This document shows, piece by piece, positions 35,277 through 44,024 of a stretch of DNA of 64,000 bases (positions are counted from its first letter, which is position 1; every line of letters begins with the position of its first letter). Both the position numbers and the translations under genes were made by a program. The DNA comes from Sulfurospirillaceae bacterium (lineage in GTDB: Bacteria; Campylobacterota; Campylobacteria; Campylobacterales; Sulfurospirillaceae), in assembly GCA_028684065.1 (NCBI GenBank), contig JAQUGO010000006.1, positions 62,001-126,000 on the forward strand, given 5' to 3'. A model generated the notes under the pieces. The model saw only the letters and a list, made by a program, of their open reading frames with translations. It had not been told where the DNA came from and searched no databases.

Positions 35277-36422
35277 CTATGCGTTATGTAAAATAGTTTC
35301 GATAACTTCTTGAGTGTAAACTTTACTAGCGCCTTGTCTTTGCGCTGCTAAAAATACATTTGCCGCAATATTAGGAATAGAATCTGTACTAATTCCAGCC
35401 TCTTTTAAACTCACAGGTGCGCCAATTTTGGCGAACCAGCTTTTAAGTGCAACGATGCCTTCTTCTGCACTGTTTTCCCCAAAAATCTTCTGCGCAAAAC
35501 GTTTGAATTGTGCAGGATTTTGTGTGTGATACCACGTCATCCACGCAGGAATGACAATCGCCAAACCTGCACCATGGGCGATGTTGAAAAGCGCTGAAAG
35601 CGAGTGTTCGATCATATGGTTAGGAAAGAGCGTTGGATTTGTTCCAGCCGTTGTTGAGCCATTAAGCGCTTGGGTTGCCGCCCACGTAAATTCAGCTCGT
35701 GCATTGTAATCATCAGGATTTTGAAGCAAAATTTCCGTCGTTTCCATAACCGTTTGGATGATGCCTTCTACCATACGTGATTGAAAATGCGGTTGAATGG
35801 ATGCCGTTAAATAGCCCTCAATGACGTGTGCGATGATATCAACGGCAGAATACGCGAGGTAATTTTTAGGAACACTTTTGGTCAACTCTGGGTTGAGAAT
35901 GGAGAGTCGTGGATAGACGTGAATGGAGGCGATATTGTACTTTTGTTGAAGGGTATCGTTGGTGACAACCGCAAAACCGTTCATTTCACTGCCTGTGGCG
36001 GCCAGTGTCATGATGGCATACACAGGGAGCGCTTTTTCAATGACAGATTTGCCAATAAAAAAGTCCCAAACGTCGCTATGGTATAAAGCCCCCGCAGCGA
36101 TACTTTTGGCACTGTCTAAAACAGAACCACCACCGATGGCAAGGACGGCTTCAACCTTTTCTGCTTTAGCGATGGCAATGCCTTCGTGCACTTTGGAAAG
36201 AATGGGGTTGCTAATAATCCCTGAGAGTTCCACCCAAGTGATACCTTTTTCTTTTAAACTAGTAATCACTTTTTCGTAGAGGCCGTCACTTTTAATGCGC
36301 TCACTACCGTAGCAGAGCAGCACTTTTGTGATGTTGTCTTCTACGATGGCTGAGCCGATGAGTTTTTCTTTACCTTTTCCAAATTCGATTTTTGTAGGGT
36401 TGTGATACATAAAATCAACCAT
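35277..36422 (-). CDS. Iron-containing alcohol dehydrogenase
   Basis: Group III NAD(P)-dependent alcohol/butanol dehydrogenase (YqhD/BDH type), 381 residues. An upstream ATG exists at 36461, but AAAGGAG stands 6 bases before the ATG at 36422, giving MVDFMYHNPTKIEFGKGKE. The nucleotide site is AIGGGSVLDSAKSIAAG. Metal ligands sit in AVDIIAHVIEG, PNHMIEHSLSALFNIAHGAGLA and WMTWYHTQ. It reduces or oxidises short-chain aldehydes and alcohols; substrate cannot be set from sequence. Confidence 0.93.
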   Translation of the reverse strand: MVDFMYHNPTKIEFGKGKEKLIGSAIVEDNITKVLLCYGSERIKSDGLYEKVITSLKEKGITWVELSGIISNPILSKVHEGIAIAKAEKVEAVLAIGGGSVLDSAKSIAAGALYHSDVWDFFIGKSVIEKALPVYAIMTLAATGSEMNGFAVVTNDTLQQKYNIASIHVYPRLSILNPELTKSVPKNYLAYSAVDIIAHVIEGYLTASIQPHFQSRMVEGIIQTVMETTEILLQNPDDYNARAEFTWAATQALNGSTTAGTNPTLFPNHMIEHSLSALFNIAHGAGLAIVIPAWMTWYHTQNPAQFKRFAQKIFGENSAEEGIVALKSWFAKIGAPVSLKEAGISTDSIPNIAANVFLAAQRQGASKVYTQEVIETILHNA

Positions 36423-36520
36423 AGCTTCTCCTTTTATTGGTAGTGTTCTATTATAGAGCAAAAGCGTCTAAAAGCGATAGAACATTTTCTCAGAATTCTT
36501 GCCTATTTCTGCAAAACTGT

Positions 36521-36949
36521 TTATTGACCGATATACCCTCGATCCAATGCCCCTTTTTGGTCTTTAAAAATTGCCATTGCGGTATTCATTTTATAAAAAC
36601 CAAGTTTGGCGTAAAAAGGTTCTTTCCCGATATTGGCATAAAGAATGATTTTAGTATGCTCTTTAGAAAGTTCTACGAGTTTCATCACAATAGCTTTACC
36701 AATACCTAAACCTTGAAACTCTGGATGGATGGCAATATCGCAAAGGTATGAACAGTCAACGCCATCCGCTAGTGCTCTTCCCACTCCCACTAGAAGGTCA
36801 TTTTCATAGACAAAACAGACATAGCGGCTGTTTGAAAAAGCAATTTTTAGATTTTCGGGCTTTTTATCGCCTAAGGGAGCGATTTTATAAAGGTATGAGA
36901 GTTCTTGCCAATCGATAGAATCTAATGTGTAATGCCATATTTGCGCCAT
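36521..36949 (-). CDS. GNAT family N-acetyltransferase
   Basis: Acetyltransferase of 142 residues. The acetyl-CoA motif is clear: CDIAIHPEFQGLGIGKAIVMKLVEL (near residues 70-95) with the Q-x-x-G-I-G-K loop. KEPFYAKLGFYKMNTAMAIF follows near the C-terminus. It opens with WHYTLDSIDWQELSYLYKIAPLG, a form common to small-amine or aminoglycoside-like GNATs. AAAGGAT precedes the ATG. Substrate unknown. Confidence 0.9.
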   Translation of the reverse strand: MAQIWHYTLDSIDWQELSYLYKIAPLGDKKPENLKIAFSNSRYVCFVYENDLLVGVGRALADGVDCSYLCDIAIHPEFQGLGIGKAIVMKLVELSKEHTKIILYANIGKEPFYAKLGFYKMNTAMAIFKDQKGALDRGYIGQ

Positions 36950-36971
36950 AGAAATCCTTTGTTGTCACATG

Positions 36972-38129
36972 TCACTTTTTGATGTAAAAGTGTAGCATAA
37001 TCAATGCTGCTGTAGCTATCAAAAACATTCCAATACCTATAGGGAGGAGCGTTTGTCCATGGAAAAGCACGACCAGTGAAGAGATAAAAGAGGCCAAGCC
37101 AAATTGAATAACACCAGCAACAGAAGAAGCAACGCCTGCATTTGTAGAAAAATTTTCAAGGATAAGGGCTGTACAATTACCATAGATTAAGCCATTCATC
37201 GAGATAAATATTCCAATAAATAGCATGGCAAGTGGTAAACTCATATTTGCGTGGTTAAGTGCAAACAGTATACCCGCGATGATTTGTATCAAAATAGCAG
37301 TTTTGACAATGTTGACTTGTGAAAAATAACGTAAAAATTTGACATTTAACCCTGCCATCAGCATTAATCCTACATAATTTAGCCCATAATAAAAAGGAAA
37401 AGCATCGGTACTTAATTTATAATATTGAATATAAATAAAAGAGGCTTTGGAAACAAGCGAAAACATCCCTGAAAAACTAAGGGCTAAAACAAAAATCATT
37501 AACATCGCTTTTAAATGGGTAAATACTGATGTATAGGATTCGATGATACTTCTTTTGGTATAGGTAAAGGTTTCTTCAAAATCTTTGATAATAAAGAAAG
37601 CGACGCTTAAAGCATAAAGGGTTAAAAAGATAAAGATTGCTTTCCATGAGTAAAAATGAATGATTGCAGCACCAATGGCAGGTGAAAAAAGGGGTGCAAG
37701 ACTTCTCACGGTACCTAGTAACGAAAAAACTTTAGCCGCTTCTTTTCCTTTAAAAATATCTCTTACGGTTGCTGTACCGTTAACAACAATAAAACCTCCA
37801 AAGAAAGCTTCACAAAAACGATAAAACCAAAGTTCATATACAGAATGACTAAAAATGATAATGAAACTAAAAAGAGCAAATCCAAAGAGCCCCATAAGAG
37901 AACTTTTCTTACGGCCCATTCTATCAGAAACAATACCTCCAAAAATTTGTCCAATGGCAAAGCCAATTAAAAAAATGGATAAACTTAGTTCTATTTTGTC
38001 AATATTGCTATCAAAGTGTATTGCCATGCTCGGCATTGCTGGAAGATACGTAGCAATAGACACAGGTGCTATTGCAGACAAAATAGCCAACAGTACAATA
38101 AGATAAAGGTGGTTAATCGATTTTTTCAA
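36972..38129 (-). CDS. MFS multidrug transporter, Bcr/CflA type
   Basis: Twelve-segment drug/proton antiporter of 385 residues. TM1 contains ISAIAPVSIATYLPAMPSMA, the Bcr/CflA hallmark, and the loop between TM2 and TM3 has GGIVSDRMGRKKSSL (MFS motif A). The start is a TTG at 38129; the next Met falls after TM1, so a non-ATG start is needed. It lies 8 bases behind tag on the same strand and is probably cotranscribed with it. Confidence 0.9.
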   Translation of the reverse strand: MKKSINHLYLIVLLAILSAIAPVSIATYLPAMPSMAIHFDSNIDKIELSLSIFLIGFAIGQIFGGIVSDRMGRKKSSLMGLFGFALFSFIIIFSHSVYELWFYRFCEAFFGGFIVVNGTATVRDIFKGKEAAKVFSLLGTVRSLAPLFSPAIGAAIIHFYSWKAIFIFLTLYALSVAFFIIKDFEETFTYTKRSIIESYTSVFTHLKAMLMIFVLALSFSGMFSLVSKASFIYIQYYKLSTDAFPFYYGLNYVGLMLMAGLNVKFLRYFSQVNIVKTAILIQIIAGILFALNHANMSLPLAMLFIGIFISMNGLIYGNCTALILENFSTNAGVASSVAGVIQFGLASFISSLVVLFHGQTLLPIGIGMFLIATAALIMLHFYIKK

Positions 38130-38137
38130 AAGCTTTT

Positions 38138-38704
38138 CTACGCTTTACACATACAGCTATTTTCGTGGTCATTGACCATACCGCATGCTTGCATAAACGC
38201 ATAAATTGTAGTAGACCCGACAAATTTAAAACCTCGTTTTTTCATATCTTTTGTCAGTGCATCCGAAATAGAGGAGGTGCATACCGCAGTTTGATAATCA
38301 GGTACATCATTGAGGATAGGCTTTCCCTCAACAAAATTCCATAAATAAGTATCGAGTGAACCATATGCTTGAATGATAGTTTGTGTACATTTTGCATTGG
38401 CAATAATGGCGTTTATTTTTGGACGACTTTTGATAACTTCACCCGTAGACATAATACGTTCAACATCGGCTTCCGTATAGAGAACAATTTTTGAAAGTTC
38501 AAAGTTTTCAAATGCTTTTCGGTAACCTTCTCTTTTTTTGAGAATCGTGAGCCAACTAAGGCCTGCAGATTGCGTTTCAAGGCACAAGAGCTCAAATAAG
38601 GCTCTGTCATCATGTAAGGCTTTGCCCCATTCTTCATCATGATAGGCAACGTAGATAGGATCACTTAGTTTGACCCAACCACAGCGTGAGATATTATGTA
38701 ACAT
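38138..38704 (-). CDS. tag: DNA-3-methyladenine glycosylase I
   Basis: Base-excision enzyme that removes 3-methyladenine from alkylated DNA, 188 residues. The start RCGWVKLSDPIYVAYHDEEWG carries the zinc cysteine and the typical YHDEEWG. LFELLCLETQSAGLSW holds the catalytic glutamate region. GFKFVGSTTIYAFMQACGMVNDH ends the domain with the Cys and His zinc ligands. Preceded by AAGGAG. It shares the 233-base divergent region with the solute-binding-protein gene. Confidence 0.95.
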   Translation of the reverse strand: MLHNISRCGWVKLSDPIYVAYHDEEWGKALHDDRALFELLCLETQSAGLSWLTILKKREGYRKAFENFELSKIVLYTEADVERIMSTGEVIKSRPKINAIIANAKCTQTIIQAYGSLDTYLWNFVEGKPILNDVPDYQTAVCTSSISDALTKDMKKRGFKFVGSTTIYAFMQACGMVNDHENSCMCKA

Positions 38705-38756
38705 GACTGACTCCTTAAATAAAAAATTATAACAAAAAAAAGAGAAAATAACTCTT

Positions 38757-38784
38757 ATTAACTTTTTATTTACAATAAGTTAAT
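38757..38784. promoter_or_regulatory. Palindrome ATTAACTT-N12-AAGTTAAT in the tag/SBP intergenic region
   Basis: Perfect 8-bp arms (38757-38764 and 38777-38784) with a 12-base spacer, 53 bases from tag. The arm length and spacing suit a dimeric repressor. No regulator is adjacent. Confidence 0.4.
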
Positions 38785-38869
38785 TTAGTGTTTAAACTAT
38801 CATCCTATACTTCTCTTACCAAAACAATTACCTCCTTTTTGTGTAGAACGTAACAACTTTAAAAGATGA

Positions 38870-38912
38870 GCTCTCAGATTGCCCGGTCTGAGAGCGACAC
38901 CTTTACATGGTG
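38870..38912 (+). promoter_or_regulatory. Two tandem hairpins in the leader of the solute-binding-protein gene
   Basis: GCTCTCAGA and TCTGAGAGC (38870-38878, 38887-38895) form a perfect 9-bp stem with an 8-base loop TTGCCCGG. Two bases later CACC/GGTG (38898-38912) forms a second, small stem. The pair is GC-rich for this genome and lies 25 bases before the start codon. It is a candidate cis-acting RNA. I could not match it to a known riboswitch. Confidence 0.5.
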
Positions 38913-38937
38913 ACTTCCAAAAATGTATAATCCCTTT

Positions 38938-40440
38938 ATGAAAACACTTATTTTAATTATTTTTTTATCACTATCCTTACTAGCTCAAACACTGCATTTA
39001 GCTATATCTTCGAATCCTAGTCGTATCAATCCGATACTTTCAACAGACTCGGCAAGTAGTGAAATTACCCGTTGGATTTTTAATGCGCTGATTACCTACG
39101 ATAAAGATGCTAAGATTATCCCTGAATTGTGTGAATCGTATGAATTTTTAGATGATACAACATTAGTATTTCACCTGAGACGTGATGTTTTATGGAGTGA
39201 CGGTGTGCCTTTTAGCGCCAAAGATGTATTATTTACCTATCAAACCATTATTTCTCCCACAATTTATACCCCTTATGCTTCGGGTTTTACCCATATTGAT
39301 TCCGTTGAAATGCTCGATGACTTTACTCTCAAAGTACACTACAAACACCCTTATTTTAAGGCTCTTGAAATTTGGATGATGGAGATTTTACCTGAACATA
39401 TTCTTGTGGGTGAAAAAGATTTGATGACGAGTAAATTTAATCAAGCACCTATTGGTACGGGACCTTATATTTTAACGCAATTTGCAATTTCTCAAGATAG
39501 TGTATTGCAAGCTAATCCAAGCTATTTTATCCATAAACCTAATCTTGATAAAATTATTGTTCATTATTTGCCTGATAAATCGGCGGAATTTTTAATGCTC
39601 AAGTCCAAACAAATTGATGTAGGTTCGCTAACGCCCTTACAGCTTGAGCGACAAATTGATCGAGAGTTTCGAAAAAATTATGCTATTTACGAAGATATAG
39701 CGCATAATTATTCCTATATGGGATTTAATTTAAACAATGAAAAATTTAAAGACCCTAAGGTTCGGCAAGCGCTCTCTTTAGCAATTAACCGTCAAGAGTT
39801 GGTTGATATTCTCTATTTTGGGCATGGCAAAGTATGTACGGGGCCTTTTTTGCCAGGGACAGGAGCCTTTAATGCTTCTGTGGCTGCTCCTAAACAAGAT
39901 ATTGCCAAAGCCAAAGCCTTATTAAAAGAAGCAGGGTATGATGAAAATCATCCCTTCGAGTTTGAACTAAGTACGAGTGCTAGTGGCAGTGGAAGTTATT
40001 CGGCACAAATTTTGCAACATCAGTTGAAAGATGCAGGCATTGTAATGAAATTACGCGTTATGGAGTGGCAGGCATTTTTAAATACGGTTGTAATGCCTCG
40101 TCATTTTGATGCAGTACTGATGGGGTGGTCCTTAGGGCTGAAACCCGATGCTTATAGTATTTGGCATAGTGAATCGTCACGAAAAGGTGGCTTTAATTTT
40201 GTGGGTTATCACAATGAAGAGGTTGATACGTTGATTAAAGAGGCTGAAAAAACAGTCGACCAAAAAAAGTTTGATGCCATTTATACAAAGATTTTCACGC
40301 TTATTACAGAAGATAATCCTTATCTCTTCTTAGTCATTCCTAACAGTATTACCGTCGTCAATAAAAAGATTTCGCCTGTTTCTAGCTCTATTATAGGGGT
40401 TATGCATAATACAATTGATTGGTTTAAAGAAGATTTCTAG
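38938..40440 (+). CDS. Family 5 ABC solute-binding protein (peptide/nickel type)
   Basis: Periplasmic binding protein of about 500 residues, like DppA/OppA/NikA. An ATG also occurs at 38923, but MKTLILIIFLSLSLLAQTLH from 38938 is a better signal peptide. Neither start has a good ribosome site. NPILSTDSASSEITRWIFNAL opens the mature domain. FHLRRDVLWSDGVPFSAKDVLFTY and KVRQALSLAINRQELVDILYFGHG are core family motifs. No permease or ATPase gene is nearby, so it is an orphan binding protein. It has its own structured leader. Confidence 0.9.
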   Translation: MKTLILIIFLSLSLLAQTLHLAISSNPSRINPILSTDSASSEITRWIFNALITYDKDAKIIPELCESYEFLDDTTLVFHLRRDVLWSDGVPFSAKDVLFTYQTIISPTIYTPYASGFTHIDSVEMLDDFTLKVHYKHPYFKALEIWMMEILPEHILVGEKDLMTSKFNQAPIGTGPYILTQFAISQDSVLQANPSYFIHKPNLDKIIVHYLPDKSAEFLMLKSKQIDVGSLTPLQLERQIDREFRKNYAIYEDIAHNYSYMGFNLNNEKFKDPKVRQALSLAINRQELVDILYFGHGKVCTGPFLPGTGAFNASVAAPKQDIAKAKALLKEAGYDENHPFEFELSTSASGSGSYSAQILQHQLKDAGIVMKLRVMEWQAFLNTVVMPRHFDAVLMGWSLGLKPDAYSIWHSESSRKGGFNFVGYHNEEVDTLIKEAEKTVDQKKFDAIYTKIFTLITEDNPYLFLVIPNSITVVNKKISPVSSSIIGVMHNTIDWFKEDF

Positions 40441-40462
40441 TACATTTTCCCCAAATATATGG

Positions 40463-40468
40463 TATAAT
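40463..40468 (+). promoter_or_regulatory. Probable -10 box (TATAAT) of the OmpA-like gene
   Basis: TATAAT 37 bases before the start, with AAAGGAAAG as ribosome site. A strong promoter is expected for a major outer-membrane protein. Confidence 0.6.
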
Positions 40469-40504
40469 GTGTGACTAAAATATGAGTTTTAAAGGAAAGA
40501 AAAA

Positions 40505-41527
40505 ATGAAAAAGCTTTTATTGTCATTGGCGGCGATATCTACTTTAATGTTTGCGAACACAACAGCTTACAATTATGAAGTTACACCAACTATTGGTGGT
40601 GTTTTACCAGAAGGAAACTTGGATTTAAAAAGCCAATTAACTTATGGCCTACGTTTTGGTATTAATCTTGATAATACGATTTTTGACCAGTTTGAATTAG
40701 GTTATGACAGAACTAATAACACTAAATATGATGCTATTGGTGCCACAGAGAAAACTGCATTTAATCGTTACTATGGTAACTTGGTTAAAGAATACAAAAT
40801 GTCTCCAGAGATGGCGCTTTATTCATTAGTAGGTATTGGTTATGAAGATGTTAGAAATGAAATGTATGATAACAGAGATAGTATGTTTGCACAATACGGT
40901 GGTGGTGTAAAATATTGGGTAACTGATAGTTTTGCCCTTAAAGCAGAAGTACGTCACGCTGTGAAATTTCATGGTGGTGACAATAACCTCTTTTATAGTC
41001 TAGGTTTTGTGATTCCTTTTGATGCAAAAACTGCTCCAGTGGTTGCTAAAGTTGAGCCAAAACCAGTTGTTGCTCCAGCGCCTGTGGCAAAAGCTGCTCC
41101 AAAAGACAGTGATGGTGATGGTGTTTATGATGATAAAGATCAATGCCCAAATACTCCAAAAGGTGCAGTTGTTGATGAAGTAGGTTGTGTAAAAATTATT
41201 CGTTTACATGTAAACTTTGATTTTGACCAATCAAACATTAAACCAGAGTTTAAAAAAGAGATTGCTAAGGTAGCAGATTTTATGAAAATCAACAGTGGTT
41301 ATAAAGTTGTTTTAGAAGGTCATACTGATTCAAAAGGTAGTGATGCTTACAACATGAAACTTTCTGATCAACGTGCAAAAGCGGTTGCTAAAGCATTGGC
41401 AGAGCTTGGTGTTCCAAATGCGAAAATTACTACTGAAGCGTATGGTGAGAGTAAACCTATTGCGACAAATGATACTGATGCAGGTCGTGCAGAAAATAGA
41501 AGAGTTGACGCTAAATTTAATAAGTAA
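40505..41527 (+). CDS. OmpA-family outer-membrane protein (CadF-like position)
   Basis: Outer-membrane protein of 340 residues: signal peptide (LLLSLAAISTLMFANT), an N-terminal 8-strand-type barrel (about 20-170), and a Pro/Ala/Lys linker (PKPVVAPAPVAKAAPK). A thrombospondin-type calcium repeat (DSDGDGVYDDKDQCPNTP) and an OmpA peptidoglycan-binding domain (FDFDQSNIKPEF, then EGHTDSKGSDAYNMKLSDQR) follow. C. jejuni CadF has the same layout and, as I recall, also lies between rpsI and the HAD/PFOR genes, so this is probably its orthologue. Adhesion cannot be inferred. One TTACATGTAA encodes LHV. Confidence 0.93.
   Translation: MKKLLLSLAAISTLMFANTTAYNYEVTPTIGGVLPEGNLDLKSQLTYGLRFGINLDNTIFDQFELGYDRTNNTKYDAIGATEKTAFNRYYGNLVKEYKMSPEMALYSLVGIGYEDVRNEMYDNRDSMFAQYGGGVKYWVTDSFALKAEVRHAVKFHGGDNNLFYSLGFVIPFDAKTAPVVAKVEPKPVVAPAPVAKAAPKDSDGDGVYDDKDQCPNTPKGAVVDEVGCVKIIRLHVNFDFDQSNIKPEFKKEIAKVADFMKINSGYKVVLEGHTDSKGSDAYNMKLSDQRAKAVAKALAELGVPNAKITTEAYGESKPIATNDTDAGRAENRRVDAKFNK
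41214..41223. repeat. TTACATGTAA palindrome (OmpA-like gene, frame LHV)
   Basis: Exact copy, read as Leu-His-Val within RLHVNFDF at the first strand of the OmpA domain. Confidence 0.8.
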
Positions 41528-41535
41528 TTGAAAAA

Positions 41536-42330
41536 ATGGATTTAAGCTGGGATAGTATTTCAGAGTTTTCCACATTGTATGGGATGAGAGCAATCGTCTC
41601 TCTTCTCATCTTTGTTATCGGAAAGAAAAGCGCATCATTTTTAAGCTCTTTAATTATTAAAGGGATGCGTAAGTCTCAAATTGATGAGACGATTATTAGT
41701 TTTTTCTCTAACGTTATCTACGGTGGCTTTTTAGTCATCATTATTCTCGCTTCTCTAAGCAATTTAGGTTTTGATACCACTTCTTTTATAGCTGTTCTTG
41801 GTGCTGCTGGACTTGCCATTGGCTTAGCTCTTCAAGGCACTCTTTCCAATGTAGGTGCTGGAGTTCTTATCGTTTTTTTTCGCCCTTTTAAAATAGGTCA
41901 TTTTGTGACCATTGCAGGCGAGAGTGGAACTGTTGAAACGATTAATCTTTTTAGTGTCATCATTAAAACGCCAGATAATAAACAAATTATTATCCCAAAT
42001 TCTGCTGTTATTGGTAAAAGTATCGTAAATTTTTCAGCTAAAGAGACGAGACGTCTTGATATAGTCTTGACGATTAGTTATGAGTCAAATCTGATGCATG
42101 CAAAAGAGGTCCTTCAAACTTTGATTCAACAAGAATCAAGAGTATTAGCTGAACCAAGCTCTTTGGTTGTGGTAAGCGAATTATCTGATATAGGTGTTAA
42201 GATAACGATTCGAGTCTGGGTTAAAAATGATGATTATTTTACAGTGAATTGTGACTTTCTAGAAAAGACAAAATTTGCTTTTGATGCACGAGGGATTGTT
42301 GTTCCTCACATTCAACCCCTCATCAAGTGA
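41536..42330 (+). CDS. Small-conductance mechanosensitive channel (MscS family)
   Basis: Inner-membrane tension-gated channel of 264 residues. Three hydrophobic segments are seen. The third, pore-lining one is AVLGAAGLAIGLALQGTLSNVGAGVLIVFF, with the Gly/Ala-packed motif of MscS. The cytoplasmic beta domain follows: RPFKIGHFVTIAGESGTVETINLFSVIIKTPDNKQIIIPNS. It releases solutes on osmotic downshock. The ATG is 8 bases after the OmpA-like gene. Its stop is 1 base from a convergent gene. Confidence 0.93.
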   Translation: MDLSWDSISEFSTLYGMRAIVSLLIFVIGKKSASFLSSLIIKGMRKSQIDETIISFFSNVIYGGFLVIIILASLSNLGFDTTSFIAVLGAAGLAIGLALQGTLSNVGAGVLIVFFRPFKIGHFVTIAGESGTVETINLFSVIIKTPDNKQIIIPNSAVIGKSIVNFSAKETRRLDIVLTISYESNLMHAKEVLQTLIQQESRVLAEPSSLVVVSELSDIGVKITIRVWVKNDDYFTVNCDFLEKTKFAFDARGIVVPHIQPLIK

Positions 42331-42331
42331 T

Positions 42332-43135
42332 TTATTTCCCAAAAATATCTTGAATAACTTTACTTCCACTGCTTAATGGGTTGGCTCGTAAAGCTTTCTC
42401 TTTTTCTCCTATCATGTAAAAAAGTCCATCGAGTGTTTTTCTCCCAATATAGGTTTCAATATCTTCATTTTCATTAGGTAAGGCATCACCCATACCAAAT
42501 GATTTTGCTACACCAGAAGCCTGCCCTAATAAATTTGACCCAGGAATGGAGCCTTTATTACTAGAATAGAGACTTGTCAATGTTTGATAAGAGGAAAGCA
42601 CTTTATTTTCTTTTGCACTCTCTTTAACGATAGGCATAATGGCTTCTAGGAGTTGTGCGGAAGATTTACTTTTAAAATAATCTGTTGCCGCAGTTCCTGT
42701 GCCATTTGCGATAGATTTCGCATCTTCCATACTCATATTGGAGACAGTCTTTCCCAAAATATTTGCCGTTTTCGGTACGGCTTTGGATGCTGCTGTATTC
42801 ATCGTTTTGACAAGGTCATCAACATAGGCTTTTCCACCTGCTTTTTCAGCAAGACTTGCAACAGATTGTAAAGAAGAGGGTAGAGGAATTTTAACAGCAC
42901 TATTGTTTAAAAAACCGCCATCTTTACTTAATAGGGAAATGGCTTGATTAACACCAAGTCCAAGTGCTTCTTTGAGCCCTTTAGAGGTGTAGTCTTGACT
43001 TAAGGCCGAAGATGTCGTAGAAGTTGAAGTTTTTTGCGTGTTAGGCGAAGTTGTTTCTACTACTGATTGTAGAGCATTTTGCCAGCCAGCAAACAAGAGT
43101 AGAGGAAGACTTAAAAAAATTGTTTTTTTGAGCAT
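42332..43135 (-). CDS. DUF4197 family secreted protein
   Basis: Protein of 267 residues with a signal peptide (LKKTIFLSLPLLLFAGWQ). The DUF4197 core runs from GLKEALGLGVNQAISLLSKDGGF to the C-terminus, with IPLPSSLQSVASLAEKAG and the terminal DGLFYMIGEKEKALRANPL typical of the family. Function of the family is unknown. A low-complexity Thr/Ser stretch (TTSPNTQKTSTSTTSSAL) links the signal to the domain. It converges on mscS with a 1-base gap. Confidence 0.88.
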   Translation of the reverse strand: MLKKTIFLSLPLLLFAGWQNALQSVVETTSPNTQKTSTSTTSSALSQDYTSKGLKEALGLGVNQAISLLSKDGGFLNNSAVKIPLPSSLQSVASLAEKAGGKAYVDDLVKTMNTAASKAVPKTANILGKTVSNMSMEDAKSIANGTGTAATDYFKSKSSAQLLEAIMPIVKESAKENKVLSSYQTLTSLYSSNKGSIPGSNLLGQASGVAKSFGMGDALPNENEDIETYIGRKTLDGLFYMIGEKEKALRANPLSSGSKVIQDIFGK

Positions 43136-43174
43136 ATGAGTCCTTTTTAATGAGCTATTGATTATAATACATCC

Positions 43175-43184
43175 TTACATGTAA
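43175..43184. repeat. TTACATGTAA palindrome (intergenic)
   Basis: Exact copy in the 78-base divergent region between DUF4197 and the HAD gene; flanks C and A. Confidence 0.8.
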
Positions 43185-43213
43185 AGAAATACTAAAATAA
43201 TAGGGATAGTGGA

Positions 43214-43852
43214 ATGAAGACAATTTTATTTGACTTAGATGGGACGCTCATTGATTCAACTGAAGCTATTATAGAGAGTTTTGGTGTAGCGTATGATACT
43301 TTTACGCGTTTAACTCCTGCCGAAGATGAAATAAAAAAGCTTATAGGGCACCCTCTTGATATGATGTTTACAATGCTTGGCGTTCAATACAAAGAAGTTG
43401 ATTCTTATGTTTCAGCATATAAAGGGCATTATCGTTTGATTTCACGCGCAAAAACAACCCTTTTACCTTTAGCAAAAGAAGCCATTAAACAAGCCTCATG
43501 CATTGCAAACTTAGGAATCGTAACAACTAAAACGGCACAATATTCGGAAGAGCTTTTGGAACATTTAGGTGTGATGCAATACTTTGACGTACTTATAGGT
43601 AGAGAATCTGTTGATAATCCAAAGCCTCATCCAGAACCCATATTGAAAGCTTTAAAGCATTTAAAAGCAGATGCAACTCGTACATGGATGGTGGGAGATA
43701 CTCCAATGGATCTTATTTCAGCCAAAGAAGCAGGTGTTATAGGTATAGGAGTGTTGTGTGGATATAGTCAAAAAAGCGATTTGGAGGAGCATTCAAGACA
43801 TATCGTGCATAATGCTTTAGAGGCAGTTCAGCTTATCGCCAAGCAGTCGTGA
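43214..43852 (+). CDS. HAD-family hydrolase (Gph/PpaX type)
   Basis: Phosphatase of 212 residues. FDLDGTLIDSTEAI carries motif I with the nucleophile D7. LGIVTTKTAQYSEELLEHLGV contains motif II, and KPHPEPILKAL and VGDTPMDLISAKEAGV give motifs III and IV. It is a paralogue of the gph product at 8371-9021, with a somewhat different cap. Phosphoglycolate, pyrophosphate or sugar phosphates are possible substrates. Its place before the PFOR gene is shared with C. jejuni as I recall. Confidence 0.88.
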   Translation: MKTILFDLDGTLIDSTEAIIESFGVAYDTFTRLTPAEDEIKKLIGHPLDMMFTMLGVQYKEVDSYVSAYKGHYRLISRAKTTLLPLAKEAIKQASCIANLGIVTTKTAQYSEELLEHLGVMQYFDVLIGRESVDNPKPHPEPILKALKHLKADATRTWMVGDTPMDLISAKEAGVIGIGVLCGYSQKSDLEEHSRHIVHNALEAVQLIAKQS

Positions 43853-44024
43853 AATTGTTATATAATTATCATTTTTTTTTACTATTATGCTTTATATCGT
43901 TTAGTTAAACTTTGATTAAATACTGCGTGCTAAACTTCTATTTATGAGTTATTAAGAGAATGGCAAGTAGAATAAAAAAGTTATCAGTAAGACTCTAAAA
44001 TGAAAATAAAACAAGGGGAATTTA

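Noticed and set aside
35959-36279. 106-codon plus-strand frame inside the alcohol dehydrogenase gene
   Set aside because: The opposite strand encodes all dehydrogenase motifs, so this frame is a shadow.
38870-38912. TPP riboswitch, because CTGAGA occurs in the leader
   Set aside because: The remaining conserved TPP segments are absent and the hairpin explains CTGAGA by itself.
32795-40440. Genomic island with integrase or insertion sequence
   Set aside because: No transposase, integrase, tRNA or flanking direct repeat found; base composition looks like that of the neighbours.
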